Shown: positions 40,248 to 49,686, counted from the stretch's first letter. The stretch: 64,000 nucleotides of DNA from an uncultured Collinsella sp. (GCA_900545605.1 UQZL01000002.1:1-64000), one strand, 5' to 3'. Notes: generated from the letters alone by a model not told the origin. Numbers and translations: made by a program.

Positions 40248-41102
40248 TTACGCCTTGAGCGTGAGCACCGCGCCGAAGGCGGTCGGGCCGCAATGGCTCG
40301 AGATGACGCCGCCAACCTGAGTCCAGGTAATATCCTTAAAGCCCAGGTCATGCGCATAGACCTCCATGTCGTCGCGCAGCTCCTGGGAAAGGCCCACCGA
40401 ATACGCCAGGCCAATGTGCGAGTAGTCGATCTCGCCCTTCGCAACCATGTGGTCAATAAAGGCGCGGGCGCACTTGAGCATAGAGCCGCGGAACTTCTTG
40501 GTTGCCACGAACTTACCGCCCGTTACCTCAATGCAGGGCTTAATCTTGAGCAGGTGGGCGCCAAGGAATGCCACGTTGGACAGACGACCTCCCGCCTTAA
40601 GGAAGGCTAGGTCGGTAGGAACAAAGCCCAGCAGCACACGGTCCATGACGGAATTCGTAAATGCAAAGATCTCGTCGACGGTGGCGTCGGGGTGAGCCTC
40701 GATGTATTTGGCGGTCTCGACGGCAACGAGCGACTGGCCCACCGAGACAAAACGCGTATCCATGGAGAATACGTAGTCGCGGCCCTTAGCCGCAATCTTG
40801 GAGGACTGATGCGAGCAAGTCGTGACTTCGGAGTACGCAAGATGCAGAATGGTCGCATCGGGCTGCTCGGCATGGATACGGTCATATACGTGCGCAAAAT
40901 CTGCAGGCGCGCAGCCGCTGGTCTTGGGCATTACGCCAAACTCGTTGCAGCGCGAGTAAATCTCGAGTGGATCGATGGAGCCGTCCTCGACGGTCTCGTC
41001 ACCAATCGTGACATGCATGGGCACGCGCACGATGCCGTAGCGCTCGCAGAGCTCCGGCGTCACATCCGACCCAGACTCAACCACGATTACGTACTTGCCC
41101 AT
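40248..41102 (-). CDS. DegV-family fatty-acid-binding protein
   Basis: The protein is 284 aa. The start KYVIVVESGSDVTPELCERYGI and VRVPMHVTIGDETVEDG are the family's first strands. TSGCAPADFAHVYDRI holds the TS(x)P-like loop that contacts the fatty-acid carboxylate, and SLVAVETAKYIEAH follows. DegV proteins (FakB in Staphylococcus) deliver fatty acids to the kinase FakA; no fakA is in the window. The last part AFGAVLTLKA is also typical. It stands alone. Confidence 0.88.
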   Translation of the reverse strand: MGKYVIVVESGSDVTPELCERYGIVRVPMHVTIGDETVEDGSIDPLEIYSRCNEFGVMPKTSGCAPADFAHVYDRIHAEQPDATILHLAYSEVTTCSHQSSKIAAKGRDYVFSMDTRFVSVGQSLVAVETAKYIEAHPDATVDEIFAFTNSVMDRVLLGFVPTDLAFLKAGGRLSNVAFLGAHLLKIKPCIEVTGGKFVATKKFRGSMLKCARAFIDHMVAKGEIDYSHIGLAYSVGLSQELRDDMEVYAHDLGFKDITWTQVGGVISSHCGPTAFGAVLTLKA

Positions 41103-41378
41103 TATTATCACGACCCATCTCGACATTGGCTTTTCAATACATGGCACGCGCCGCCGCACTGTTGCACAACGGCGTCCAAGCGCCAAAGAGACGCCGCCCC
41201 TTGCGCACAACAAAGGACAGCGTCTCCCTGGAAAACTCCGTGCTAACCTGAGATTCTACACGGTTTATTACTAAGTGTTACTTACTCCGCAAACGGTCGC
41301 TATACGCGATAAACGGTAGTTGGCCGCGGCAACTGCGATTCATTTCGCCCAGCAAGTCCAATCGTGCCCCATGCACGG
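41103..41378. other. gap of 276 bp between the DegV and GH32 genes
   Basis: No gene seen. Two GATAAACGG/GCAAACGG motifs near 41290-41330 loosely recall LacI operators but are not palindromic. No convincing terminator for the GH32 operon. Confidence 0.4.
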
Positions 41379-42827
41379 TTAATGCACGAGGCGGTAGAAA
41401 TTCATCGATGCCGCACCCTCGGCATGCAACCCCATCGCCGAAACCGCCGACGAATAGGTACGGCTCGTAAGTGCCGTCTCGCCGCCATTTGCAAAAATCT
41501 CGACAATCGTAGTGTCCGAAAGCACGCGCAGGTCGCGAAGCTCGCTGAGCTCGATCGACCTCTGGTCGCGCCCATAGCCTTCGTCACCCATGTCGAGGGT
41601 AAGCATCCCGCCTGCATAGCGTACAAAGACACCCTTGCGGATTTCGAGCTCGACCATCTTGGTGCCCTCACAGGAAACCACAAGATCAAACAGGCGGCCC
41701 GGCTCCTCAACGGTTTCACCGCCTGTCGCGCGAACGCAGTCGCCGCGCATCCTCTCAATCTCGTGCGCCGGCTGCTGGCAGAGCTTACCATCGCGCATGC
41801 TCAGCTCTCGCGGCACCGTCAACGCGCACTGCCACCCGCGCGCCACCGTCGGGTTTTCCGCCGTCGCATCGGGGCAACCCGACCATCCGATCATCAAACG
41901 CCGGCCTGCAGCATCCTCAAAGGACTGCGGAGCATAGAAATCAAAACCGGCATCGACCATCGGGGGCATGCCCTGCCCGACGATTTTAAAGCTCGGCGCC
42001 TCCCAATCGGCCTCGATGGGGAACCACACGCACTGATGCGGATTGCGGTAACGCCAACCATCGGCAGGCACACCCTGCGGACAGCAAACGAGAACAAGCT
42101 CACCATCGAGCTCAAACAGATCGGGGCACTCCCACATAAAGCCAAACTTCTCGCCCAGCTCAATACGCGTCGCATAGTTCCAGTCCTCTAGATCGCGCGA
42201 GGTATAGACAAGCACGCAGCCGCGGTCGTCTTTCGTACGAGCGCCCAGAACCATGTAGTAGATACCATCGTGCTCAAGGATCTTGGGGTCGCGCACGTGC
42301 GTACCGATATCGTCGGGGTAATCGACCGGTCCAACAGCTATGCGCTTCTCGCCCAATTCGTCGGGGTTCTCCGCAACCATATGAATCTGGTTTTGCTCAC
42401 GACCCGTCAACACGTAGTCGTAATCATCGCGATCAAAATGCTTGACGTTGCCGGTATAGAAGTAGTGAATCTTGCCATCACGTACAAAGGCAGAACCAGA
42501 ATACGCTCCGTTCGAATCCAAATCGGAATCGGGGAACAGCGCGGGGCCGTGATTCTCGTACGTCACAAAATCCTTTGTCGTCAGATGGTTCCAAAGCACT
42601 GGACCGCCATGCGCAGCATCGAACGGATCGTATTGGTGATAGATGTGATACGTATCACCAATCTGCACCAAACCGTTGGGGTCGTTGAGCCAGCCAAGCT
42701 CAGGCTCCACATGGAACAGGAGTCTATCGGGGTCGGACGCGATGCGAGCCGCCGTCTCATCCTGTCCGGCTCGCCACTGCTCATAGTCCGCGCGTGCCAC
42801 CTTATTTTTTTGATTAAACATCGCCAT
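41379..42827 (-). CDS. glycoside hydrolase family 32 (sucrose-6-phosphate hydrolase-like)
   Basis: The protein is 482 aa. GH32 enzymes cleave beta-fructofuranosides. The beta-propeller motifs are WLNDPNGL (nucleophile D49), then YHIYHQYDPFD, THVRDPKILEHDG (transition-state Asp), and FMWECPDLFELDG (acid/base Glu). A short C-terminal beta-sandwich domain ends it. The PTS permease upstream in the same operon would deliver a 6-phosphorylated disaccharide, so this is the likely sucrose-6-phosphate (or related) hydrolase. Either of two ATGs six bases apart could start it; AGAAGG favours the second, at 42821. Confidence 0.92.
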   Translation of the reverse strand: MAMFNQKNKVARADYEQWRAGQDETAARIASDPDRLLFHVEPELGWLNDPNGLVQIGDTYHIYHQYDPFDAAHGGPVLWNHLTTKDFVTYENHGPALFPDSDLDSNGAYSGSAFVRDGKIHYFYTGNVKHFDRDDYDYVLTGREQNQIHMVAENPDELGEKRIAVGPVDYPDDIGTHVRDPKILEHDGIYYMVLGARTKDDRGCVLVYTSRDLEDWNYATRIELGEKFGFMWECPDLFELDGELVLVCCPQGVPADGWRYRNPHQCVWFPIEADWEAPSFKIVGQGMPPMVDAGFDFYAPQSFEDAAGRRLMIGWSGCPDATAENPTVARGWQCALTVPRELSMRDGKLCQQPAHEIERMRGDCVRATGGETVEEPGRLFDLVVSCEGTKMVELEIRKGVFVRYAGGMLTLDMGDEGYGRDQRSIELSELRDLRVLSDTTIVEIFANGGETALTSRTYSSAVSAMGLHAEGAASMNFYRLVH

Positions 42828-42922
42828 TGGCCTTCTCGTCTATAGGGAAGGACGCTCGACTCACACGAGCCGAACGCCCCTCCTCAAATGGACTTATCCG
42901 CACGTTACGCTGAACGGCTCAA

Positions 42923-44374
42923 CTAGAAGCTAACGTCGAAGCCAGCGCCAGCGCCCTCTTCATCGGTGGTCGGAACGCCCTTTGCCTTGTTGTAGGCAAA
43001 GATCAGAACGATCGGCACGATGAAGGCGATCAGGTTGCCAACCACGTACCACACGAGCGTCTCGGGCGTGACAATGAGCAGACCAAGCACGCCGGTCAGG
43101 CCCTGACCGATAGCGCGAACCTCAAAGAGCTTGACGAAGGCGCCGCCGCAGCCTGCACCGATGCAAGCGCAGATGAACGGGATGATGGAGTAGCGCATGT
43201 TAGCGGCAAAGATTGCAGGCTCGGAGATGCCGACGAGCGTCGGAATGAAGGAGGACATGCAGATATTGCGCTCTTTGGAATGCTTCTTGTGGATGAGATA
43301 CATACCGATGGCGCCGCCACCCTGGGCGATGATGGAGACGGACCAGATAGCCTGGATGTAGTTGAAGCCAGTCGTGGCGACCAGGTTGGCCTCGATACCC
43401 TGGATGAACTGATGCGTTCCGGTCACGACGAGCGGCTGCAGGAATGCGGCGAAGACGAAGGCACCAAAGACGCCCATCCTGTTGTACAGGATATCGATTA
43501 CGCCGGCGAGGACGTCACCGATCAGGTTACCGAGCGGGCCGAACACGGTGAACAGGGCGACGTTAGCAAGAATCAGGGTAACGGTCGGGACAAAGACGAA
43601 CGAAACGACCTCGGGGATGTACTTCTGGGCAATCTTTTCGACCTTGGCCATAAACCAGGCGGTCAGAATTGCAGGGAACACGCCGCCCTGGAAAGCAACC
43701 ATGGGAATGGAGAGCGGACCAAAGTTCCAGTACTCAGCACCCGTCGGGTCCATAACGAACGTGTTGCGGTTCATCAGGCTCGGGTGAACCATGACGATAC
43801 CGACGAGGATGCCCAGGATCGGGTTACCGCCAAAACGCTTGACTGCGCTGTACATAACCAGGACAGGCAGGTAGTCGAACGTGGTGGCGATAATGGCAAA
43901 GAAGCTTGCGAGGTTCTTGAGGAACTCGCTGTGATCGGCGAGGCTGCCCTCCATGCCAAAGAGGCCGTTGGCAACGATCAGCGACTTAAGGCCGATGATG
44001 ATTGCAGCGCCGACGAAGGCGGGAATGATGGGGATAAAGATGTCCGAGAATACCTTGAGGACCGAGAAGAACTTGCCCTTCTTGTCCGCCTCGGCGCCCT
44101 TGACCTCGGAAGCGCTGATCTCCTTAACGCCCGTCAGAGCCATAAACTCATCGTAAACCTTGTTGACGGTACCGGTACCGAAGATGATCATGAGCTGGCC
44201 GCTGTTGTACAGCACGCCCTTGACGCCATCGATGTTCTCGAGCTCGGCCTTGTTGTATTTGCTCGTATCCTTGAGCACCAGACGCAGACGGGTCACGCAA
44301 TGCGTGGCGCCCTCGATGTTCTCCAGTCCGCCGACGTTGTCGACGACTTGCTGGGACACTGCCTTGTAGTCCAT
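42923..44374 (-). CDS. PTS transporter EIIBC, glucose/sucrose superfamily
   Basis: The protein is 483 aa. Residues 1-80 are the EIIB domain with the phosphocysteine C26 (ATHCVTRLRLVL). A linker of charged residues leads to a ten-helix EIIC domain (about 105-470), starting at VFSDIFIPIIPAFVGAAIIIGL, with the conserved GISEPAIFAANMRY. There is no EIIA domain or separate EIIA gene nearby, so a shared EIIA must supply the phosphate. Position between two GH32 genes suggests sucrose or short fructan uptake. The ATG at 44374 follows GGAGAGGAAC. Confidence 0.92.
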   Translation of the reverse strand: MDYKAVSQQVVDNVGGLENIEGATHCVTRLRLVLKDTSKYNKAELENIDGVKGVLYNSGQLMIIFGTGTVNKVYDEFMALTGVKEISASEVKGAEADKKGKFFSVLKVFSDIFIPIIPAFVGAAIIIGLKSLIVANGLFGMEGSLADHSEFLKNLASFFAIIATTFDYLPVLVMYSAVKRFGGNPILGILVGIVMVHPSLMNRNTFVMDPTGAEYWNFGPLSIPMVAFQGGVFPAILTAWFMAKVEKIAQKYIPEVVSFVFVPTVTLILANVALFTVFGPLGNLIGDVLAGVIDILYNRMGVFGAFVFAAFLQPLVVTGTHQFIQGIEANLVATTGFNYIQAIWSVSIIAQGGGAIGMYLIHKKHSKERNICMSSFIPTLVGISEPAIFAANMRYSIIPFICACIGAGCGGAFVKLFEVRAIGQGLTGVLGLLIVTPETLVWYVVGNLIAFIVPIVLIFAYNKAKGVPTTDEEGAGAGFDVSF

Positions 44375-44419
44375 GTTCCTCTCCATTCCTTTTCTAAATC
44401 ATAAAACGGTTCGTTGCCG

Positions 44420-45802
44420 CTACAGAGACGCGATCGTTGCGTTTGCGCACTTGAGCGCACCGTCGGTGACGGTAAGCGCCACACCCTGGCCCTGCTTGTT
44501 GCAGAAGCGAGCGTTGAGCGCAACATCATCGACAAAGATGGTCGCGATGTCGTCGTCGACGACCAGACGCACATGGTGAGTGCCCTCGCCCTTAAAGAAC
44601 AACGGACGCTCGAGGCCCATGTTGTTGACCTGGAACCACGGGTACTGGGGAGCCGGCGTGAACTCGAGCTTGCCCTCGCGCAGGTTGGCGCGGAACTCAT
44701 AGGCAAGACCAGTCTCGGCGTCCTCGGCGAACTTGACCGAGAAGCCGGCAGCGTTACCGCCGAGCTCAATGTCGGCATCGAGCAAGTAGGTGGAGCCGGC
44801 ATCCGCGGCGAGCACCTGCTCGACCTTGCCCGACTCGCAGGAAAGCTCAAAGGCCTCGACTGCCTTAGCCTCGCCAAAGGCGCCAAGCATGCTGTCGGGG
44901 AGCTTGGTGCCGAGCGTTCCGTCGGCACGCTGAACGATCTCGAGGGGCATAAAAGTGCCACCCCACAGGTAAGAGCTGGGGTCGCCGCCCTCGTCGCGCG
45001 TCGGGACCCAACCAAAGAGAACGCGGCGCTCGCCATCGAATGCGGTGCGAGCGGCGTAGTACGCGCGGCCGTCGAAGGAGTCGTCAGCGGGGGTAATCCA
45101 AGGACCGTTGATGGACTTGGACATGCGGTAACGGGTCTTGTTGCCGTCGCTGTACTCGGAAAAGACGAGGTACCACCAGTCGCCCATCTTAAAGAGATCA
45201 GGCATCTCAAACATGGTGTACAGGCCCGGGTTCCACCAGTCGCCCTGGAACTCCCAGTTGGTCAGATCCTTGGAGGTGAACTTGACCAGGCGGCCGGTCA
45301 TCAGACGCTTGTCCTCGCCCACACGCGTGCCGAGGATGAGCATGTACTCTTCGTTCTCCTCATCCCAAAGCACAAAGGGATCGCGCCAGTTGCGGTCATC
45401 GTAACCCTCCTGGGGCGGAAGCAGCGTCTCGGCGATGTTCTTCTCCCACTTGACGGCGTCGTCGCTCGTCGCGTGAAGAAGAACCTGCTTCATCAAACGT
45501 GCGCGGACCTTATCGCGATTGCAACCAGTGTAGAGCGCATGGTACTTGTCGCCCACCTTAAACACCGTGCCGGCATAAATGTACTGGTCGACTTCCTCGT
45601 CGCCGCCGCGCTCAAGGCTCTCGCCAAAGTCCTTGTAGTTGACGAAATCCTTGGTCGTAGCGAGTGCCCAGCCAAACGGCTCTCCGAAAGGTTCGGGGTT
45701 ACGCGTGTCACGCTGATGATAGAGATAGAACGTGCCGTCCTCGCCGTACGGCATGATGTCGCCTACCCAAATTCCCTCAGGCTGGTAATACACCTTGTGC
45801 AT
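44420..45802 (-). CDS. GH32-type beta-fructosidase, non-canonical nucleophile motif
   Basis: The protein is 460 aa. It is a GH32-like five-bladed propeller plus beta-sandwich, but the first motif is GIWVGDIMPYGEDG (Asp15) instead of WxNDPNG. The transition-state Asp (NWRDPFVLWDEE) and acid/base Glu (YTMFEMPDLFKMG) are in place. This subgroup is often placed near sugar PTS genes. It is the first gene of the operon (GH32, PTS EIIBC, GH32) and has three LacI-like operators upstream. AAAGGAAG precedes the ATG at 45802. Substrate specificity, for example phosphorylated fructan fragments, is unresolved. Confidence 0.82.
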   Translation of the reverse strand: MHKVYYQPEGIWVGDIMPYGEDGTFYLYHQRDTRNPEPFGEPFGWALATTKDFVNYKDFGESLERGGDEEVDQYIYAGTVFKVGDKYHALYTGCNRDKVRARLMKQVLLHATSDDAVKWEKNIAETLLPPQEGYDDRNWRDPFVLWDEENEEYMLILGTRVGEDKRLMTGRLVKFTSKDLTNWEFQGDWWNPGLYTMFEMPDLFKMGDWWYLVFSEYSDGNKTRYRMSKSINGPWITPADDSFDGRAYYAARTAFDGERRVLFGWVPTRDEGGDPSSYLWGGTFMPLEIVQRADGTLGTKLPDSMLGAFGEAKAVEAFELSCESGKVEQVLAADAGSTYLLDADIELGGNAAGFSVKFAEDAETGLAYEFRANLREGKLEFTPAPQYPWFQVNNMGLERPLFFKGEGTHHVRLVVDDDIATIFVDDVALNARFCNKQGQGVALTVTDGALKCANATIASL

Positions 45803-45844
45803 CCGAGACTTCCTTTCCACGACATACTAACTCGGTACAATGGC

Positions 45845-45932
45845 AAGATATGTCAATCGTTTTCATATGTCAAACGTTTTCACACCAATACGTCTTTTCG
45901 CAGCTCCAGTCGTCGGCAAACGGTTGACATAT
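45845..45932 (-). promoter_or_regulatory. promoter with three LacI-type operators for the GH32-PTS operon
   Basis: On the minus strand TTGACA (45873-45868), 17-bp spacer, TATCTT (45850-45845). Operators: TGTCAATCGTTTTCAT (45851-45866), ATGTCAAACGTTTTCAC (45867-45883) and GCAAACGGTTGACATAT (45916-45932). The first two cover the spacer and -35, so the LacI protein would block RNA polymerase directly. Confidence 0.75.
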
Positions 45933-45985
45933 GCCGGTGAACGGTCATCCGAGGCGTTTGAGGAATTCTTTTGGCACGGGATGAA

Positions 45986-46996
45986 CTACGCGGTTTTGCC
46001 CTCAATGAGTTCAACGGGGAGCTTGATATTCGATTCGGGATTATCGCCGTTAATAAGAGCGATGATGGATTGCGCCGCGAGCTCTCCGATGCGATCGATA
46101 TCTTGACGTACGGTTGTTAAGTCAGGCATAAACGTCATAGTTCGGCGGGCACCATCCGCGCCCACGACCTTAATATCGTCTGGAGCGCTCAAGCCGCGCT
46201 GCTTCATCACGTTGAGACAGATGGCCGCCATCGTATCGTCTCCCGCAAAGATGCCGTCAATATCGGGGTTCTCATCGAGGATCTTCGCAACGACCGCGCC
46301 CTTTTCGTCGTCGGGCTTAACGAACTCAACCTCACGGACAAGCGCGGACAAACCGGCCTGCTCAACAACATCGAGGTAGGCATCGGTACGCTTATTGGCA
46401 GGCATGCGCATGCGGCTATTGCTGCGCAGGCACAGGATACGCCTGCAGCCGTCATCAATCAGACGGCGCGTGGCGAGCTCGCCAATGCCATAGCTGTCAC
46501 TTGCAATCTGGACAGAGCCCTCGCCAAGATCGCAGTCGATGCCAACCAGGCTCAAGCCCATCTCGGCATATGCCTCGGCACCGATATTGAGGGAGTTGAC
46601 GATGACGCCGTCGACCATATTGCGGCGGAGCATGTCAATATAGGAACGCTCAAGATCGGGTCGATTGGCGCTGTTGCACAGCAACATCTTAAAGCCGTTT
46701 TCCGCTAACGTGCGCTCGACCGCCTGCACAACCTGAGCATGGAACGGGCTGCTCACAAGGGGAACGATCATACCGATAAGGTTCAGGCGACCGTTGAGCA
46801 TGGCACGGGCGATATCGTTGGGCGTATAGTTGATGCGCTCCATCGCGGCATGGACCTTATCGCGGGTCTCTTGGCTAATATAGCCGCGATTATTAAGCAC
46901 GCGAGATACCGTAGTAGGCGAAACCCCCGCCACCGCTGCAACTTCCTTGATGCCAGGCTTAGCAGAATCCTTAGAACGAGCGCCCTCGCGAGCCAT
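45986..46996 (-). CDS. LacI-family transcriptional regulator
   Basis: The protein is 336 aa. The N-terminal HTH is IKEVAAVAGVSPTTVSRVLNNRGYISQETRDKV, followed by the hinge (INYTPNDIARAML) and a periplasmic-binding-like sugar domain starting LIGMIVPLVSSPFHAQVVQAVE. GIFAGDDTMAAICLNVMKQRG is a typical ligand-side block. The ATG at 46996 follows GGGGGAGGG. It lies upstream of the GH32 operon, which it most likely represses, with a similar operator in its own leader (47017-47033). Confidence 0.92.
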   Translation of the reverse strand: MAREGARSKDSAKPGIKEVAAVAGVSPTTVSRVLNNRGYISQETRDKVHAAMERINYTPNDIARAMLNGRLNLIGMIVPLVSSPFHAQVVQAVERTLAENGFKMLLCNSANRPDLERSYIDMLRRNMVDGVIVNSLNIGAEAYAEMGLSLVGIDCDLGEGSVQIASDSYGIGELATRRLIDDGCRRILCLRSNSRMRMPANKRTDAYLDVVEQAGLSALVREVEFVKPDDEKGAVVAKILDENPDIDGIFAGDDTMAAICLNVMKQRGLSAPDDIKVVGADGARRTMTFMPDLTTVRQDIDRIGELAAQSIIALINGDNPESNIKLPVELIEGKTA

Positions 46997-47016
46997 AGCA
47001 CCCTCCCCCATCAACA

Positions 47017-47033
47017 TGTCAAACGTTTACATA
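47017..47033 (-). promoter_or_regulatory. LacI-type operator in the regulator's own leader
   Basis: ATGTCAAACGTTTACAT, a near-perfect palindrome centred on ACGT and matching the three operators upstream of the GH32 operon. It lies 20 bases from the LacI start, which suggests autoregulation. Confidence 0.75.
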
Positions 47034-47146
47034 CGAACAAAGCATACCCCAACAACAGCGGGAAGACGGTAACAGCACAAGTAAGTAAACGACTCATCCA
47101 AATAATTAGGAGAGTTCCGCCTAAAGGGTGACTACACAGGACCCCC

Positions 47147-47274
47147 GCCGGGCCGCTTTGGGTTACTTTCCAAAACATTTCCGCAGGACGCAAAGGGCTC
47201 CGCCGCGCGAAGCGCGCAGCGGAGCCCTTTGCATGTCCGAGGACGTTTTGGAAAGTAACCCAAAGCGGCCCGGC
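47147..47274. repeat. family A composite palindrome, copy at 47.1 kb
   Basis: Outer arms 47147-47176 and 47245-47274 are perfect 30-mers. Inner stem GCAAAGGGCTCCGC (47190-47203) pairs with 47219-47232. Internal motifs CATTTCCGCAGGACG after the first arm and CATGTCCGAGGACG before the second are the reverse complements of those in the 22.7- and 34.8-kb copies. It lies after the glycyl-radical gene and upstream of the LacI gene. Confidence 0.9.
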
Positions 47275-47297
47275 GATCCTGCGGGAGTTAAACCCCT

Positions 47298-47549
47298 TTA
47301 GAACTTGTCGTGGAAGGTACGCGAAATGACCTCGTCCTGCTGCTCCTTGGTGAGCGTGTGGAAGTTCACGGCATAGCCGGAAACGCGGATGGTCAGCTGC
47401 GGGTACTTCTCGGGGTGAGCCTGAGCATCGAGCAACGTCTCACGGTTGAAGACGTTGATGTTCAGGTGGTGGCCACCCTTCTCGGCGTAAGCGTCGAGCA
47501 TGTGGACCAGGTTATCGGCCTGAGTCTCGGAAACTTCAGAAACCTTCAT
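47298..47549 (-). CDS. grcA: autonomous glycyl-radical protein completing pyruvate formate-lyase
   Basis: The protein is 83 aa. It carries the C-terminal glycyl-radical domain of [38 protein letters not shown] with the radical Gly58, and the last [15 protein letters not shown]. coli YfiD/GrcA is a 127-aa protein that replaces damaged PFL C-termini; this one is shorter, has no YfiD-like extension, and lies 85 bp downstream of a PFL core that itself lacks this domain. So it is probably an obligate subunit and not a repair part. GAAGGAG precedes the ATG. Confidence 0.9.
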   Translation of the reverse strand: MKVSEVSETQADNLVHMLDAYAEKGGHHLNINVFNRETLLDAQAHPEKYPQLTIRVSGYAVNFHTLTKEQQDEVISRTFHDKF

Positions 47550-47572
47550 AATGTGTCTCCTTCGATCGATAG

Positions 47573-47633
47573 GCGCCGGCCGAAACCGGCGCGCTAATCA
47601 GTAATCGTTATTGTTAGTATAGCACTAACAATA
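47573..47633 (-). other. two stem-loops between the PFL core and its glycyl-radical gene
   Basis: GCGCCGG / CCGGCGC (47573-47592) and TATTGTTAG / CTAACAATA (47609-47633, loop TATAGCA). The second starts immediately after the core stop codon on the minus strand. Neither has a U-run, so mRNA processing or stabilisation fits better than termination. Confidence 0.6.
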
Positions 47634-47634
47634 G

Positions 47635-49686
47635 TTACTCGCCCAGCTGATCAAGGTCGATATCGCCAAAGAACACCTGGTCCTCCTTGCCGAGCGCACC
47701 CGGGATGATGGAGAAGGTGTTGGAGATGCCGTCCTGAGCATCGCGGAACGGGAGCTTGGATACCGAAGACAGCGAAGCGATGGCGCCGTGGCTATCGCGC
47801 TTGTGCATGGGGTTAGCACCCGGGGCGAACGGCTGGCCAGCCTTGCGGCCGTCGGGCGTAGATCCAGTCTTCTTACCGTACACGACGTTGGAGGTAATGG
47901 TCAGAACCGAGGTCGTGGGCACGGAGTTGCGGTAGGTGTCGTTCATGCGGATGTACTCCATGAACTGGTGCACAACGTCGTGAGCGATCTGGTCGACGCG
48001 GTCGTCGTCGTTACCGTACTTGGGGAACTCGCCCTCGGTCTCGAAGTCGACGATGATGCCGTTCTCGTCACGGATGGGGTGGACCTTGGCGTACTTGATG
48101 GCGGACAGGGAGTCAGCCACGACGGAAAGGCCAGCGATGCCCGTAGCGAACCAGCGGTGCACGTGCTTGTCGTGCAGAGCCATCTGGATGCGCTCGTAGC
48201 AGTACTTGTCGTGCATATAGTGAATGATGTTCAGCGAGTTGACGTACACGCCAGCAAGCCACTTCATCATGTCGTTGTACTTGGCCACAACGTCGTCGTA
48301 ATCGAGCGTATCGCCCTCGACGGCGCGGTACTTGGGGCCGACCTGCTTCTTGGAGACCTCGTCAACACCGCCGTTGAGTGCGTACAGCAGGCACTTGGCC
48401 AGGTTGGCGCGAGCGCCGAAGAACTGCATCTCCTTGCCAATGCGCATGGAGGACACGCAGCAGGCAATGCCGTAGTCGTCGCCGTGATAGACGCGCATGA
48501 GGTCGTCGTTCTCGTACTGGATCGAGGAGCTGGCGACAGAAGTCTTGGCGCAGAACTTCTTGAAGTTCTCGGGCAGACGGGTCGACCACAGAACGGTCAT
48601 GTTGGGCTCGGGGCTGGTGCCCATGTTCTCGAGCGTGTGCAGGTAGCGGTAGCTCATCTTGGTAACGAGCGTACGGCCGTCAACACCCATGCCGCCGATG
48701 GACTCGGTGACCCACTGCGGATCGCCGGTGAACAGGGCCTGGTACTCGGGGGTACGGGCAAACTTGACCATGCGGAGCTTCATGATGAAGTGATCCACGA
48801 ACTCCTGGATCTGCTCCTCGGTGAAGGTACCGTTGGCAAGGTCGCGCTCAGCGTAGATGTCGATGAACGTAGAGGTACGGCCGATGGACATAGCGGCGCC
48901 GTTCTGCTCCTTGACGGCAGCAAGGTAGGCAAAGTACATCCACTGGATGGCCTCCTGCGTGTTGGTAGCAGGGTTGGAAATATCGAAACCATAGGTCTCG
49001 GCCATCATCTTGAGCTCGCCGAGGGCGCGGATCTGCTCCTGCAGCTCCTCGCGGTCGCGGATGTTGTCGGCGGTCATGACCGTCGGGGTGGAAGCCTTCT
49101 GGGCCTCCTTGTCCTTGATCAGGTAGTCGACGCCGTACAGGGCAACACGACGGTAGTCGCCGATGATGCGGCCGCGGCCATAGCCATCGGGCAGACCGGT
49201 GATGATGTGAGCCGAGCGGCAAGCACGCATCTCGGGAGTGTAAACATCGAAGACGCCAGCGTTGTGGGTCTTACGCTCGAAGGTGTAGCGCTCGACAACG
49301 TTCTCGTCGACCTTATAGCCGTGCTGGCTGGCAGCCTGACAAGCGATGCGGATACCACCGTTGACGTGCAGCGCGCGCTTGAGCGGCTTGTCAGTCTGGA
49401 GGCCGACGATAGTCTCCTTGTCGCGATGGGCGTTATCGATGTAGCCAGCGGGGTGGCTCACGATACCTGTGACGATCTTGGTGTCCATATCGAGGACACC
49501 ACCCTGCTCGCGCTCCTTAAGCAGCAGGTCGAGAACCTCGCCCCACAGCTCCTTGGTACGCTCGGTCGGGCCGGCGAGGAACGACTCGTCGCCCTCGTAG
49601 GGGGTGTAGTTCTTCTGGATGAAGTCTCGGACGTCAACCTCTCCCGTCCAGATGCCTTCCTTGAAGCCTTCCCATGCCTCCTGCAT
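47635..49686 (-). CDS. pflB: pyruvate formate-lyase core lacking the glycyl-radical domain
   Basis: The protein is 683 aa against about 750-760 aa for normal PFL. It converts pyruvate and CoA to acetyl-CoA and formate. The catalytic pair is C409-C410 ([16 protein letters not shown]). Motifs [24 protein letters not shown] and [33 protein letters not shown] blocks are as expected. The frame ends at [26 protein letters not shown], exactly where the E. coli enzyme continues into its radical domain. The missing part is the separate 83-aa protein downstream. No frameshift joins them, since the small gene has its own start and ribosome site. AGGAG precedes the ATG by 12 bases. Confidence 0.93.
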   Translation of the reverse strand: MQEAWEGFKEGIWTGEVDVRDFIQKNYTPYEGDESFLAGPTERTKELWGEVLDLLLKEREQGGVLDMDTKIVTGIVSHPAGYIDNAHRDKETIVGLQTDKPLKRALHVNGGIRIACQAASQHGYKVDENVVERYTFERKTHNAGVFDVYTPEMRACRSAHIITGLPDGYGRGRIIGDYRRVALYGVDYLIKDKEAQKASTPTVMTADNIRDREELQEQIRALGELKMMAETYGFDISNPATNTQEAIQWMYFAYLAAVKEQNGAAMSIGRTSTFIDIYAERDLANGTFTEEQIQEFVDHFIMKLRMVKFARTPEYQALFTGDPQWVTESIGGMGVDGRTLVTKMSYRYLHTLENMGTSPEPNMTVLWSTRLPENFKKFCAKTSVASSSIQYENDDLMRVYHGDDYGIACCVSSMRIGKEMQFFGARANLAKCLLYALNGGVDEVSKKQVGPKYRAVEGDTLDYDDVVAKYNDMMKWLAGVYVNSLNIIHYMHDKYCYERIQMALHDKHVHRWFATGIAGLSVVADSLSAIKYAKVHPIRDENGIIVDFETEGEFPKYGNDDDRVDQIAHDVVHQFMEYIRMNDTYRNSVPTTSVLTITSNVVYGKKTGSTPDGRKAGQPFAPGANPMHKRDSHGAIASLSSVSKLPFRDAQDGISNTFSIIPGALGKEDQVFFGDIDLDQLGE

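Noticed and set aside
41364..42191. 275-codon plus-strand frame
   Set aside because: Antisense to the canonical GH32 gene, without motifs.
43280..45940. Long plus-strand frames over the PTS and GH32 genes
   Set aside because: Antisense to genes with complete catalytic motifs; composition is that of mirrored coding DNA.
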